From Linanthus parryae (lineage: Eukaryota > Streptophyta > Magnoliopsida > Ericales > Polemoniaceae), in contig JALGPY010000002.1 in the NCBI GenBank assembly GCA_023055425.1, forward strand, positions 117,502,088 to 117,566,087: a stretch of 64,000 bases of DNA, given 5' to 3'. Shown piece after piece: positions 9,871-22,318 of the stretch; the first letter of the stretch is position 1, and each line of letters opens with the position of its first letter. A program made the position numbers and the translations under genes. Below the pieces are notes generated by a model. That model made no database searches. It saw only the letters and a program-made list of their open reading frames with translations, and was not told where the DNA came from.

Positions 9871-12136
9871 CATGTCGTAGAGCATAACGTAGTTTATGTG
9901 TTACGATTTATGTTGTTTTACACTTTAATTATTGTTTATCGCGTAAAACGGACAAATCAAGCATATTGATGCAATTTGTGCATATGATTCAAGCCAAATA
10001 ACATATAATATTACATGGGATGTAAGGATTAGTGATGCTGGAAGAATTTCGAAGGAATATCTGACAGCTTCAGAAAAACAGTTTCGGTCAAAGCGCAGAA
10101 TCAGAGGCAGAATTGAAAGATGTCGGATTTGGGCATAGTCATACATAATATTGAGTGGAAACAACGTTCTAAAAAAGAACTCGTGAAAAATCACGAGCAC
10201 CGCCCTGATTTGGTCAAAATCGGCCAATTAGGTGTCCAAATCAGCGTTTTTTACATTTTTAGTAATATATATTTCGCTAATTAGGAGGTCAAATTAAACC
10301 CAATTTGGGTGAATCTTTTGCGGAGTCTTTATTTTGTTTAGGACTTTAATTTAGGATTGTTATTGAGATTTTTTGCTATTTTTGGCAAAATTGTGTTTTT
10401 CTGCAATTTATACCCGGCTTGTGGGTAATTTTCAGCAGACTTTCATATTGATTATTTCTGAATTCTAGAGAGCTTCGTGTCATAGTTTCTTTGCCCTTTT
10501 TTCATTGTTGATTCCGATGTGATCCCTCGCTTGGTTTTTTAACCCGGCGTCATTTAGTGAATTTGGATCACATAGGATGTGAGAATTTTGGATCTCGCAA
10601 ACTAGGGTTTGGGCACAAGTTAGAAAATGTGGTTTTTCAAACTAAATAACTAAACTTGGGAAACAATGAGAAAGTTGTTTTGGAAACAACTAAACTTGGG
10701 CAACAAGGAGAAAGTTGTTTTGGAAACAACTAAACTTAGGAAACAAGGAGGAAGTTGTTTATGGAAACAACTCGCATAAGAGGTTCGGCCTCCCTTAGGG
10801 GACCGCCCCTCTCTTCCTTGCCTCCCAAGAAAGCCACGACGAAGGGGCCTGGCCTCCCTAGCGCACGGCCTAGCCATGTGGGCTAGGGACTGGCCGACCC
10901 CAAGACCTTATGGCTGTCCTTTAGGGTTTTGGCCATGGTAATGGTGGGCCCTCTTGGACCGTTTTGACCCTAGTTCATCCAAAATCAACTAAAATTGACC
11001 AAGCGCGTTAAAATTTGATTTTAACTGTTTATGTGCTTTTTCATGGTGATTGGATATGGCCTTAGGTTGTGGTTTGTTGTGAATGTTTATTTTGTGGTTT
11101 GTTTTACGACCTGCGAGCTGATAAATTTAATGTAATAGTTAATTAGGTTTTACGGCCTGCGAGCCGGTCTTCTTCTCAACTTGTGATATCTTTTTATTTA
11201 GTATAGATGCTAGCTAGTATTAGATAAAATAGATGATAGTCAAGATGGAGAAGAATAAGCCTAAAGAATTAAAGAAATCACAAGATGGAGCATTCCATAA
11301 GGCTAGGGAGCATGGAGAATTCCACAAGCTATGGAGCCTGGACAAAAATCGGGGAACATGGAGATGAGCTTGCTATTTTAGGGTTCATAGATATTCTCAT
11401 TGGCTTGAGAATATCTTAGTTTAAAGGCCATATCCATATCACGTTTAATTTTGTTTGTGGTTGTTTACTTATTGTCTTATTATTGTTGGTGTATGGATGA
11501 TGCATGCAAGATTCATAATAAGATAAATAACAACCCGGATCTTTTATTTGTGAGTTTGCCCAACTCAAAATAAGTAGATCAGTTGATATCGATCAACAAA
11601 ACTTAAAACTGAAAAATCAAAATCTCTCAATTTCAATATTGCGTTTTGCCTTCTCGTTACTTAAACACTCATCATAATCATGATTATCAAGCTCGTGCGT
11701 GCCAAAGCAGGGCGACTTGATTTGTCATGGTCTGATGCGATGGCACAAGCAAGTAATATGCAATTGTTTATGTAAGAGGTTGGACGCAACTAGGTTATTA
11801 TAATGGGATTAAAACCTAGAGGCAACCAATTGGGATTATCTATGGGGATAGATGAATAAGGAGTTATTTGTCCAATTGAACCAATAGTTGCATGGGATGC
11901 AATTGGAATTGCTCCTACCTAAATAACTAATTTTGGGTGACTTGCCAAAGCAAGCTCAAAAGAAGTGAAATATGGATCTTGGCCCACTAGAAAATATAAT
12001 GATATTTTGCGCATTAATATGAAAGGTTATTAATTCGAGAAAAATAGTGGGAGCTATATTTGAAAATTTAAGTCATTGATTAAATATAGTTAAAACGTCA
12101 CAATACTTTGCATAAATCTTTTTGTGTTGAATACCT
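9871..12136 (+). other. Element 1 untranslated leader
   Basis: Over 2.2 kb without a coding frame. It carries short tandem units of AACTAAACTTGGGAAACAA (about 10649-10750) and two TACGGCCTGCGAGC/TTACGACCTGCGAGCTG motifs that recur in Elements 2 and 5. Long leaders of this kind are shared by the family members in this window. Confidence 0.7.
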
Positions 12137-15100
12137 ATGGCATTAAACAAACAAAACACGACTGTATGTCCTTAAGAAGACAAGTTGTCTGGAATATATT
12201 TTCTAAACTGGTACAAAATTGAGAAATAATTCTCAAATAAAGGAAAAATGTTGTACATTGTAGAACATAAAGTTCTCTTCCCACCGACTACCAAGACACA
12301 CTAAAATCCTAATGAAAGGAAGCAAGATGAGAAATATGGAGGCGTATGATATGATCATACATTAAAACAAGCTTTTTTAAAGAGTGAGATTGACATGAAA
12401 GGCTTGAAGTGTTCCTCCATTTTGCACTCTCTTGCTTAGCACTCGTCATGATCAAGATGGAGTGAGTTCGGGCTTGCCAAAGCAAGGCGACTTGATTCAT
12501 CGAGATATGATGCGACGACACAAGCTAGTAATGTATGACTGCTGAAGCAAGAGGTGAAGCGCAACTAAGCCACTTCAATAGGATTGAAAGCTTAGAAACT
12601 GGGAGTTATCTATGAGATAGATAAAGAATAAATAATTATTCTCCCAAATTGACCGATGATTGCATAGGTTGCAATTATAGTTTTTTGTTCAAAGGTAATT
12701 TACTGAATATGATTGAGAATCGCTATACAACACTCATAAAGGGCTAAAGGCAAAAATGTTAATGGTTACGGTAAAGGCAAAAAGGTTTGCGCCGACCCCA
12801 TGGGGATAAAGTAAGCTTGTTGCTAAAACCAAGTTGCCTGATAGGTCCCATAAGTGGTATGGAGTAAGAGAGACTGTCCAAGTACCTAGAAGGCAATAAT
12901 AAATGAATTATGAATTCTAAATTATGTATTTTTGTTATAGAAGTCAATATGTCTATCTCATCAAGTATATGATACTAGATGAGGATCTCACATTTATAGA
13001 AATGTGGAGGATCTCGAGATATGTAGACAATTGGATAAGGAAGAAATAAACTTACACGTAGGGCAATGAAGCAAGGGGTTGCTGAATTAGCCATAGGGAA
13101 TTATTTATACCTTTTTGGAATTATCCATGAATTAGACAAATACGACTATGTCACTGCTTTGAGTAGGGACATTATCACAGTTTCATGTTTTGACAAGAAA
13201 AATATTTTATTAAAATAATGGACAAATGTTGTTCCATTTATTTTGATAAAATGCATTAGTGTAATGCACTTTTGTCTAAGTGGATTGTATATCCTTGATC
13301 ATGATAATTTCATCTATAACATTAAAATCTAGAGGTTTGCATATAATGATATGAACCTCACTAAGCTTTGGCATTGTTGTTTAGGCAACATATATAAGAA
13401 ATACATATCTAGAATCCATGAGGATGGATTTCTGGACTCATCTTGATTATTGAATCATATGAGACATGTAAAACTTATTTATTAGGCAAGAATATGATCT
13501 TTTGGAATCAGAACATAATGATGTACGTAGACCGCTAAGCACAAATGCTAAAGGCGGTTTTTTGTACTTCATCACATTTACTGATGGGATCAGAGAGATA
13601 TGGATTTGTGTATCTTATGAAGAAAGAAATCAGAATCCTTTGAAGAGTTTAAGGAATTGAAAATGAAGTACAGAGCCAACTTGGCAAAAGTATCATGGCT
13701 CTACGATTGGATCGTGGAGGAGAATACTTAATCTAATAGTTTGAACATCTAAAGGAGTTTGGGATGTGATCCCAACTCACTCTACCTAGAACACCATTAT
13801 GGAATGGCGTGTCTACGGACCTTGTTGTACACGGTTCGGTCCATGATGTGTCAAACACAACCTCGAGTTTACTTTTAAGCACATGTTCTAGTTACATCAA
13901 ATTTCGCCCTTAACCTCGTTTCATCTAAATTAATTATGAAAACACCATATGAGATATGGACTAGGAAATTTTCTAGTATGTCGGTCATAAAGAATTTGGG
14001 TTATGAAGTTTATGTAAAAGGTTTACAGATAAACTTGAACATAAGTCGAATAAATGTACTATGTGGAAATATCCTGAGGAATCAAAGGATATTATTTCTA
14101 CAATCCAATCGAGAACAAATTGTTTGTTACTCGAACCACTGTGTTTCTAGATAGAGATTGTCTCTAAAAGAACTGTGGGAGGATAGTAGAACTTGAAGGA
14201 GTTCAAGAACCACAACAGGACATTGATCCTTTTGATGGAACATGAGTAGGATCACAAGGTGTTGTGGAGCAACCTACTAAGTAACATAAGGACTTCGTAG
14301 GTCAGGTAGGATATGTCAAGGATCTAGAGAAATATGGATTTCTCATAACCCGGTGATATATTGCTCATAAAGATGAGCCTACAACCTATGAAGAGGCCAC
14401 GAGTGGGCAATACTCTCAGAAATGGCTTGGAGCCATGAGATACGATACATAATCCATGTATTCCAACAAATTATGGAATTTGGTGGAACCACCTGAAAGG
14501 GTATGACCCATATGGTGCAAGTGGGTTATGAGGAAACCAACATGGATGGTAATATGATTACTTTTAAAGGACAATTGATTTGAAAATGTTTTCCTGTGAG
14601 TTCATAGTATAGATTATGACGGAATCTTTATTCCAATTGCGATGCTTAAATCCATTAGCATATTGCTTGTAGCAATCTATCCATAGATTGATTCAAGCTT
14701 CTCGAAGTCAGATTCTTCGAATTAATGATGTAGTCAAAGGAGTTTGGTTCCATCCAAATTGAAGATGAAGCTTATGTTTACAAGAAGGTTAGTGGGAGCA
14801 CAGTTATATTTCTGGTCTTGTATGTAGAGACATACTAATTATTGGGAATAATGACCCTACTTGGAAATCTTATGTAGATTAACGAGGGAATTAGTCTTCA
14901 ATGATAGACTTAGGCTAAGCAACCTATGAAGATCTATGGAGATATACCAAGATGGTTGTGTGGCTTAGGTCATAGTGCATATATTGACAAAGGTGTTGAA
15001 ATGGTTCAACATGTATAGTATATGGATTCTACCAATGTCACATGGAATTAGTCTTTGGAAGACTAATTGTTTTTCCGATTAGATTGGAAAAGGGATCGTA

Positions 15101-15581
15101 TGAATGAGATTCGCGAGATACGGCCAGATGTGTCATATGGTATGACACGAAGATACAAATCCAGGTGAAAGTCACTGGATAATTATCAAGATTATCCTTA
15201 AAGTACTTGAGAAGAACTTAGGATGAATTCTTGGTAAATGAAGGATATGAAGAGTTTACTGTAAGGGGTTACAGTGATGAAAACTTCGTATCTAACAAAG
15301 AAGATTTCAGATTATAGTCAATTTTTACGTTTTTGCACTAGTGGGAGGGACTGTGAGCTGGAAAGGTTCCAGGCAAGATTCAGTTGCCGATTCTATCACT
15401 GAGGACTGAGTATATTAGTGCATAAGATACACTTACTCAGAATATTCAATCTCAATCAAAATGTTGATAGGGGAGATGTGAATATGTGAAAATACCAACA
15501 TATGTCTCTATTACCTTGCGCAGTAAAAGCATGAGGTTCGCGCTAGATCAATAGGCATATGATGCAGGAGATTGACTCTAG
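12137..15581 (+). pseudogene. Element 1 gag-pol pseudogene
   Basis: Gag remnants begin at ATG 12137 and include LSGIYFLNWYKIEK-like and MEAYDMIIH pieces. From about 12425 the middle of gag is replaced by leader-like DNA. The zinc-knuckle region is lost. Integrase pieces appear at 13500-13800; an integrase C-terminal piece is readable at 13936 (MKTPYEIWTRKFSSM). RT is recognisable around 14470-14880, where the catalytic YVDD has become YVET. RNase H traces run to the former stop at 15579. Dozens of stops and frameshifts mean no product. It is the most decayed family member here. Confidence 0.88.
12425..12690 (+). repeat. Second leader copy inside Element 1 gag
   Basis: This segment (GGGCTTGCCAAAGCAAGGCG ... 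GACACAAGCTAGTAATG ... TTGCATAGGTTGCAATT) parallels the element's own leader at about 11690-11910. It looks closer to the leader subtype of Elements 2 and 5. It occupies the place where the central part of gag should be. Confidence 0.7.
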
Positions 15582-15595
15582 TGAAATTGGGAGAC

Positions 15596-17085
15596 TTTTG
15601 GAATTGTGCCCTAGAGGCAATCAATTCATCGTGCCAAATATATATGGACTTACAATTCATTATGTTATTGATATGGAGATATGTTAACATGAATGAACTC
15701 CTTAGAATATAAATGTTATAATCTTAAAATACCCCTAGTCGATTATATTATTTAACAAGACAATCGATATAGACTAGTATGAGGTTGGATTGATATGGAG
15801 ATATCACGATCCAACACATGGGTATGCATTAAGAGTAATGACATACTGGGTTGACCCACGACGAGAAGGCTACAATAGATTATGTTAAAGTCACAAGCGC
15901 TTCTTGTAGTGATAATGGTATTGTAATACTTAGACTTGAAGTCACTAGATACACTAGTTGTGAAATATCATGCTTTGATATTATCACACGTTGCGCCTTA
16001 ACCGGGTAACTATAAAGATAGTTATCGGGCATGATAGGAAGCAAGCTTAGAGATCGTAGTAACGTAGACATGATTTGTCCCTCCCACGTAATGGGAGTAA
16101 ATATACATGTACCACTCGAGGGATGGTGTTTATAGAATGTTTGGCCAGACTCAGATAAATCAATATGGAGATATTGATGTTATCTGAACGGATAAGCATA
16201 TTCCCATGATCGAGGAACTATGGATTGGATAGACGAGTGTGACTAATATGTCTCGTGTCCAATCCGGATATGGAGACAAAGGGATAACACAATACATGAA
16301 CATTGGGCAAAAGGTTGGTCGGATGACTATTTCTATTTGTTGGGTAGCGTGGATGTCTTGCTAGAGGTCACTCCATGTTAGTATTTATTACTACTAACTA
16401 AGTAGAAACCTATGGGGTCACACTCCCTATGGATTAGACCGAATTTGGGAAATAATTAATATGATTAATTAATTAGAAGGATCAATACACAACTACTTGC
16501 AAACTTAGTAGGACTAATTCGCAAGCTGGACTAATCTGTGTATGGACTCGATTAGGATATGGGCTTTTATGCAGTCAACAAGGAGTTGTTGGACTATATA
16601 AAGGAAACTCATAGCTTCCTTCCCAGCCTAATGCTCATAACACAATGATTGGGAGAGAAAAGCAAGGAGAGAGAGAGAGAGCAAGACCAAGGAGGGCCGA
16701 ACCCCCTCTGGTCCGCCCCTAACCCTTCGGCACAAAAGAGGGCCGAGCCCCTCCTCTTGGTGTTCGTTGTGTGATCTTCTTCTTCTTCTTCTTCTTCTTC
16801 TTCTTCTTCTTCTTCTTCTTCTTCTTCTTCTTCTTCTTCTTCTTCTTCTTCCTTCAATCCAAGATAGCAGAAAGGCTTGAAGGATCCAGTTTCAATCCTA
16901 GGAGTGGACTAGCCATAGAGACGTGAACACTATTTCATGTGTGAAGTCATGACAGTAGAACCCAAAGGCATGTAAATACTAGAATCCTTTACTATCGTTA
17001 TGTAGTCTCTTCCTGTGATCCTAGGTGGGATTTGAGCAGGATTAATTTTGTTATTTCGCTGTGTAAACTGCATCAAAACCCAACA
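15596..17085 (+). repeat. Element 1 3' LTR
   Basis: A 1490-bp repeat matching the 5' LTR. Its first bases are mutated (TTTTGG for TGTTGG). It is longer than the 5' LTR because of a (TTC)n expansion in the region just after the TATA box and leader. It ends CCAACA and is followed by target duplication CCTGT. Confidence 0.93.
16775..16853 (+). repeat. (TTC)n microsatellite inside the 3' LTR
   Basis: About 26 TTC units. The 5' LTR has only TTTTTCTTCTTTCC at the same place, so the expansion arose after insertion. The minus-strand poly-glutamate ORF over it is an artefact. Confidence 0.97.
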
Positions 17086-17242
17086 CCTGTCCCTTGCTTC
17101 TTTGCATGCACGATTTCGACTGTTGGCTTGTGTCTTTTCTCCTTGTACATCCAAACTGTCACCACTTTCTTTGGTGGAAGTTGGCGGAATTGTCTTATGT
17201 GTGGAGGTAAGGCGGTTTTGTCCTGTTTTACTGCGTTGGGAA
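17086..17242. other. Short unique spacer between Elements 1 and 2
   Basis: 157 bases of non-repetitive DNA, starting with the CCTGT target duplication of Element 1. It should continue the host sequence that ends at 8432. No gene recognised. Confidence 0.6.
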
Positions 17243-18683
17243 TGTTGGGTTTTGACGTAGGTAACGCAGCGGAATAACAAAAATTTATTCCCTACTTCAA
17301 ATCCCACCGCGATTCGTCATGAGGAGATATCATAACATGATAAGAGAGAGGCATAGTATTGTGTACCTTTTGATTTGTGAGATCACACGAAGAATGATGT
17401 CCTCGTCTCTACGGTTGATCCACGTCTAGAGGTGTGATCTAGATTCTTCCTTCAAACAAGTGCTAGCTTGAATACGGAGGAAGAGGGAAGAAGATGAAAG
17501 CAACAAAGGACAAGAGGAGGTTTTGGCATCCTCTTTGAGCCAACGGGAAGGGGGGCGGACGGGCTAGGCTTCGGCCTAGCTTGTCTTGCTCTCTCTCTCT
17601 CTCTCTTGCTCTCTCCCACTCACTTTGTTATGTCTAATAACATTATATTAAGTGGGAAGGAAGCTAGAGCCTCTTCATATACTCCAACAACTCCTTGTTG
17701 TTTCCATAAAAGAGTTTCCTAATTCTAGATGAACTAGAACTATTCCCTTCCTTGCAAATTAGTCCTACCAAGTTTGCAAGGTGTTGCACAATGATCCTTC
17801 TATTAATTAATCAATATTAATTAATCACAAATCTAGCTCCACTCTATTTGACGTGTGACCCCATAGGTTTCTATATAGTTGGTAGTAACTCTTACTAACA
17901 TGGAGCGGTGTCTAGCAACACATCCATGCAACCCAACCAATAGAAATAGTCAGTGATCCCGACAAACCTCTTGTGCCCAATATCTCATATTGCACTATCC
18001 CTTTGTCTCCATATCCGGATTGGACACGAGACACAAATAGTCACACTCGTATATCCAATCCATAGTTCCTCGATCCTGGGAATATGCTTATGCTTGCAGA
18101 TAACATCAATATCTCCATATTGATTTATCTGAGTCTGGCCAGACATTCAATAAGCCTCATCCCTCGAGTGGACGTGGATATTCACCCCCATTATGTGTGA
18201 GGGACAAATTCTATCTACATCACTACGATCTCTAAGCTTGCTTCCTATCACGCCCGATAGCCATCTTTATGATTACCCAGTTACGGTGTAACGTTTGATA
18301 ACATCAAAGCGTAATATTCCACAACTAGAGTATCTAGTGACTTCAAGTCTAAGGATTGAAATTATATTAGCACTACGAAAAGCGATTGTGACTTGACATA
18401 ATCTAATGTATCCTTTTCGTTGTGGGTCAATCCAGTATGCCATTACTCCTAATGCATACCCATGTGTCATAATTGATATCTCCATATCAATCTACCCACA
18501 TACTAGTCTATATTTGCTCGTCCTATTAATTAATATAGTGGACTAGGGATATTTAAGATAAACAACACATTTTATCTAAGGACTTCATTATATTAAATAT
18601 CACAATATATAATAAATGAATATTCTAGCCAAAACAATGTTCATACTAAATCTATGATTGCCTCTAGGGCATCTATTCCAACA
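17243..18683 (-). repeat. Element 2 3' LTR
   Basis: A 1441-bp LTR; on the minus strand it starts TGTTGGAATAGATGCCCTAG and ends TACGTCAAAACCCAACA. It belongs to an LTR subtype whose 3' half is also found in the 5' LTR of Element 5. Confidence 0.93.
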
Positions 18684-18696
18684 GTCTCCCACTTGC
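18684..18696 (-). other. Element 2 polypurine tract
   Basis: On the minus strand GTGCAAGTGGGAGAC immediately precedes the LTR. It is the usual primer for plus-strand synthesis and the tract is intact here. Confidence 0.8.
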
Positions 18697-18697
18697 A

Positions 18698-21600
18698 CTA
18701 GAGCCAATCTGGCGCATTTTGTATGCCTATAGATCTGGCGTGCCCTTCATGCTTTCGCTGCGCAAGAGGTTTTGTGAGCAGATCTGAAACATTGTCATCC
18801 GTTGGAATCTTGCACATCTTCACATCTCCTCGATCGATCATATCGCGAATAAGATGGAATCTCCTAAGTACATGCTTTGATTTCTGGTGTGATCTTGGTT
18901 CCTTTGCTTGTGCGATCGCCCCATAGTTGTCACAATACAACTCTATGGGATCCACAATGCTAGGGACCACACCGAGCTCACTGATAAACTTCTTTATCCA
19001 GATTGCCTCTTTCGTGCTTCCGCAACAGCAATGTACTCAGCTTCTGTTGTAGAATCAGCAACTGTCCCTTGCTTGGAACTCTTCCAGCTCACAACTCCTC
19101 CATTCAGGAAAAACACGTATCCAGACTGCGATATGTAGTCATATTTGTCGGTTTGGAAGCTTGCATCAGTGTAACCCTTTACACTTAGCTCTTCCTTACC
19201 TCCAAATATCAAGAACACATCCTTAGTTCTTCTCAAGTACTTTAGGATGTTCTTGACAGCAATCCAGTGACTCTCACCCGGATTGGACTGGTATCTGCTC
19301 ACCATACTTAACGCGTATGATACGTCTGGTCTAGTACATAACATGGCGTACATGATGGATCCTATCCACATACAAGACCATAAATACTACAGAGCTCCCA
19401 CTAACCTTCTTGTAAACACAAGGCTCATCTTCGTTCTTGATGAAGCCAAACTCTTTGACCGCGTCATTAAAACGTCGATTCCAACTCCTAGAAGCTTGCT
19501 TTAATCCATAAATTGAGTTTTGTAGCTTACAGACTTTATTGGCATTCTTTGGATCCTCAAAACCCTCTGGTTGTGTCATGTACACATCCTCGAGGAGGTT
19601 TCCATAAAGGAACGCTGTTTTGACATCCATTTGCCAAATCTCATAGTCGTAGTATGCTGCAATAGCAAGTAGGATTCGAATGGATTTAGTCATGGAGACT
19701 GGTGAAAAGGTCTCATCATAGTCAATACCATGAATATGTCTATAACCTTTGGCTACGAATCGCCCCTTATAGGCAACTACCTTGCCATCCATGTCGGTCT
19801 TATTCTTGAAGACCCACTTTCACCCTATGGGCCGAGCCCCTTCTGGTGGTTCCACCAAAGTCCATACTTTGTTTGTGTACATGGAATCCATTTCGGATCT
19901 CATGGCTTCTAGCCACTTCTTAGAGTTTGGGCCTTTCATGACCTCTCCGTTGGTTGCAGGCTCATCATCTATGAGTGGTACGTCATCGGGCTCAGTCACG
20001 AGAAGTCCGTACCTCTCTGTCTCATGACGCATTCTTCCTGATCTACGGAGTTCCTGTGTTACCTGATCAGGTTCTTCCACAACTACTTGCGGTTCCTGTT
20101 CATGTTACATCATCGGTTCAGTGATTTGTGGTTCTTGAATCTCTTCAAGTTCTACAGTCCTCCCACTTGCTTCTTTAGACACAAACTCTATTTCTAGAAA
20201 CACGTCGGTCCGAGCGACAAACACTTTGTTCTCGATGGGATTGTAGAAATAATATCCTTTAGTTTCCTTAGGATATCCCACAGATTTACACTTATCCGCT
20301 ATGGGCCCGAACTTATCTGTTTGTAAACGTTTTACATAAACATCGCAGCCCCAAATCCTCATAAACGACACAATGGGACGCTTCCCAGTCCATATCTCAT
20401 ATGGTGTCTTCATGACTGACTTGGATGGAACGCGGTTAATGGTAAAAGCTGTCGTCATTAGAGCATGTCCCCAAAAGGATATCGGAAGATCTGTTTGAGA
20501 CATCATAGATCGCACCATATCTAATAGAGTGCGATTCCTCCTCTCGGACACACCATTCCATTGTGGCGTTCCGGGTGGAGTGAGATGGGATACTATCCCA
20601 TACTCTCTAAGATACTCATCAAACTCTTGGCTTAAGTATTCTCCTCCACGATCCGATCGTAGAGCCTTAATACTTTTTCCAAGTTGCTTCTCTACTTCAT
20701 TCTTGAATTCTTTGAAAAATTCAAAGGATTCAGATTTGGCCTTCATAAGGTATACGAATCCATATCTACTGAAATCATCAGTAAATGTGATGAAGTAGGT
20801 GTAACCACCTCTGGCAGGCGTGGGGAATGGTCCACATACATCGGTATGTATGAGTGCCAATAACTCACTAGTCCTTTCACATTTCTTATTGAAAGGGGAC
20901 TTTGTCATTTTTTCTAATAAACAAGATTCACATGTCTCATATGATTCCAAATCAAATGAGTCTAGAAGTCCATCCTTATGGAGTCTAGATATGCGTTTCT
21001 CATTTATATGGCCTAAACGACAGTGCCATAGATATGTAGGATTTAAATCATTAGTTTTAATCCTTTTAGTATTTATGTTATAGATTGGACTATTTAGATC
21101 AAGGATATATAATCCATTAGACAAATGCGCACTACAATAGTGCATACTATCAAAATGAATGGAGCAACACTTGTCCTTTATTGAAATAGAAAAATCCTTC
21201 TCGTCCAAACAAGAAATGGAAATAATGTTTCTGCTCATAGTAGGCACATAAAAGCAATTGTCTAATTCTAAAATAAGTCCAGAAGGCAAAGATAGCTCAT
21301 AAACGCCTACAGCTAATGCAGCAACTCTTGCTCCATTCCCGGCGCGTAGGTCTATCTCCCCTTTACTCAATCTTCTACTTCTTTTCAAATCCTGCACATT
21401 ACGACAAATTTGAGAACCTCATCCGGTATCCAATACCCAAGATGAAGAAATAGAAATATTGACGTCTATAACATAAATACCAGTTGGTGGTGGAATCACT
21501 ATGCCAAGCTTCTTATCATCCAGATATTTAGGGAAATTCCTCCTCCAGTGACCTGGCTGGCTGCAGTAGTGACACTCACTCTTAGCCACGCCTCCACTAG

Positions 21601-22318
21601 GCTTTAGGGTTTCCTTGGATTTCGCAACTTTCTTGCACTTTCCTTTTGAAGTAGAGGCAACTGATTTGCCCTTCTTCTTATGTACCATCATTATGGCTTT
21701 GCCCTTGCCTTTGTTGACGCTCTGTTCCGCTGTCTTCAGCATATTCAATTAGTCAGTCAGAGTCTTACTGATCTCGTTCATATTATAGTTCATGATGAAC
21801 TGATTATAACTGTCAGGCAACGATTGCAAGACAATATCAGTAGCCAAATCTTGGCCCAATGGGAATCCCAGTCTCTCAAGGTTCTCTATGTACCCGATCA
21901 TTCGAAGCACATGAGGCCCTACTGGATTCCCCTCTGCAAGACTACTCTTGAATACTGCTTTAGACACCTCATAGCGCTCATGCCTAGCCTGTTCCTGAAA
22001 TAATTGTTTCAAGTGTATGATCATATCATAGGCTTCCATATTCTCATGCTGCTTCTGAAGCTCAGGAGTCATGGTACAAAGCATGAGGCAAGTCACGTCA
22101 TTAGAATCATCAATATGTTTCTAACGTGCCCTCACTTCCTCTAGAAGAGACTCGTCTTGTGGTGGTTCTGGAATTTGAGTGTCCAAGACGTACATCTTCT
22201 TTTCTTTCTTAAGGACAATCCTTAAGTTTATGTACCAATCAAGGAAATTTGTTCTAGACAGTTTATCATTCTCAAGGACAGATCGTAGGGATGAAGTCGA
22301 TGCGTTGTTGTTTGCCAT
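18698..22318 (-). pseudogene. Element 2 gag-pol pseudogene
   Basis: Start ATG at 22318 (MANNNASTSSLRSVLENDKL). Gag includes DVTCLMLCTM, EAYDMIIHLKQLFQEQARHE, SLPDSYNQFIMNYNMNEISK and the knuckle CHYCSQPGHWRRNFPKY, where the last Cys is Phe. Protease has LDTG followed by a nonsense codon in place of Cys. Integrase (21397-20105) keeps the HHCC finger, HTDVCGPF, RSDRGGEYLSQEF and SERRNRT, the DDE set. RT runs to VLYVD and then jumps to the IGSIMYAMLCTRPDV region, deleting about 105 codons including the second Asp of YVDD. RNase H ends at DWL-stop 18698. Stops also lie near 22121, 21749, 20105 and 19820. No functional polyprotein is possible. Confidence 0.93.

Larger units (their letters stand above)
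8433..17085 (+). mobile_element. Element 1: complete-length, inactive Ty1/copia retrotransposon
   Basis: Both LTRs are present (8433-9855 and 15596-17085), each running from TGTTGG-type ends to CCAACA. The element is flanked by the 5-bp direct repeat CCTGT (8428-8432 and 17086-17090), proof of a single integration event. An initiator tRNA-Met primer-binding site follows the 5' LTR. The purine tract before the 3' LTR is decayed (GAAATTGGGAGA). gag-pol is riddled with stops and frameshifts and gag is partly replaced by leader sequence, so the element is dead. Comparing its two LTRs would date the insertion. Confidence 0.95.

Noticed and set aside
16609..16857. Minus-strand ORF with a long glutamate run
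   Set aside because: It is the (TTC)n microsatellite read on the other strand inside an LTR.
16930..17307. Minus ORF of 125 codons across the end of Element 1 and start of Element 2
   Set aside because: It runs through two LTR ends and a spacer; no family resemblance.
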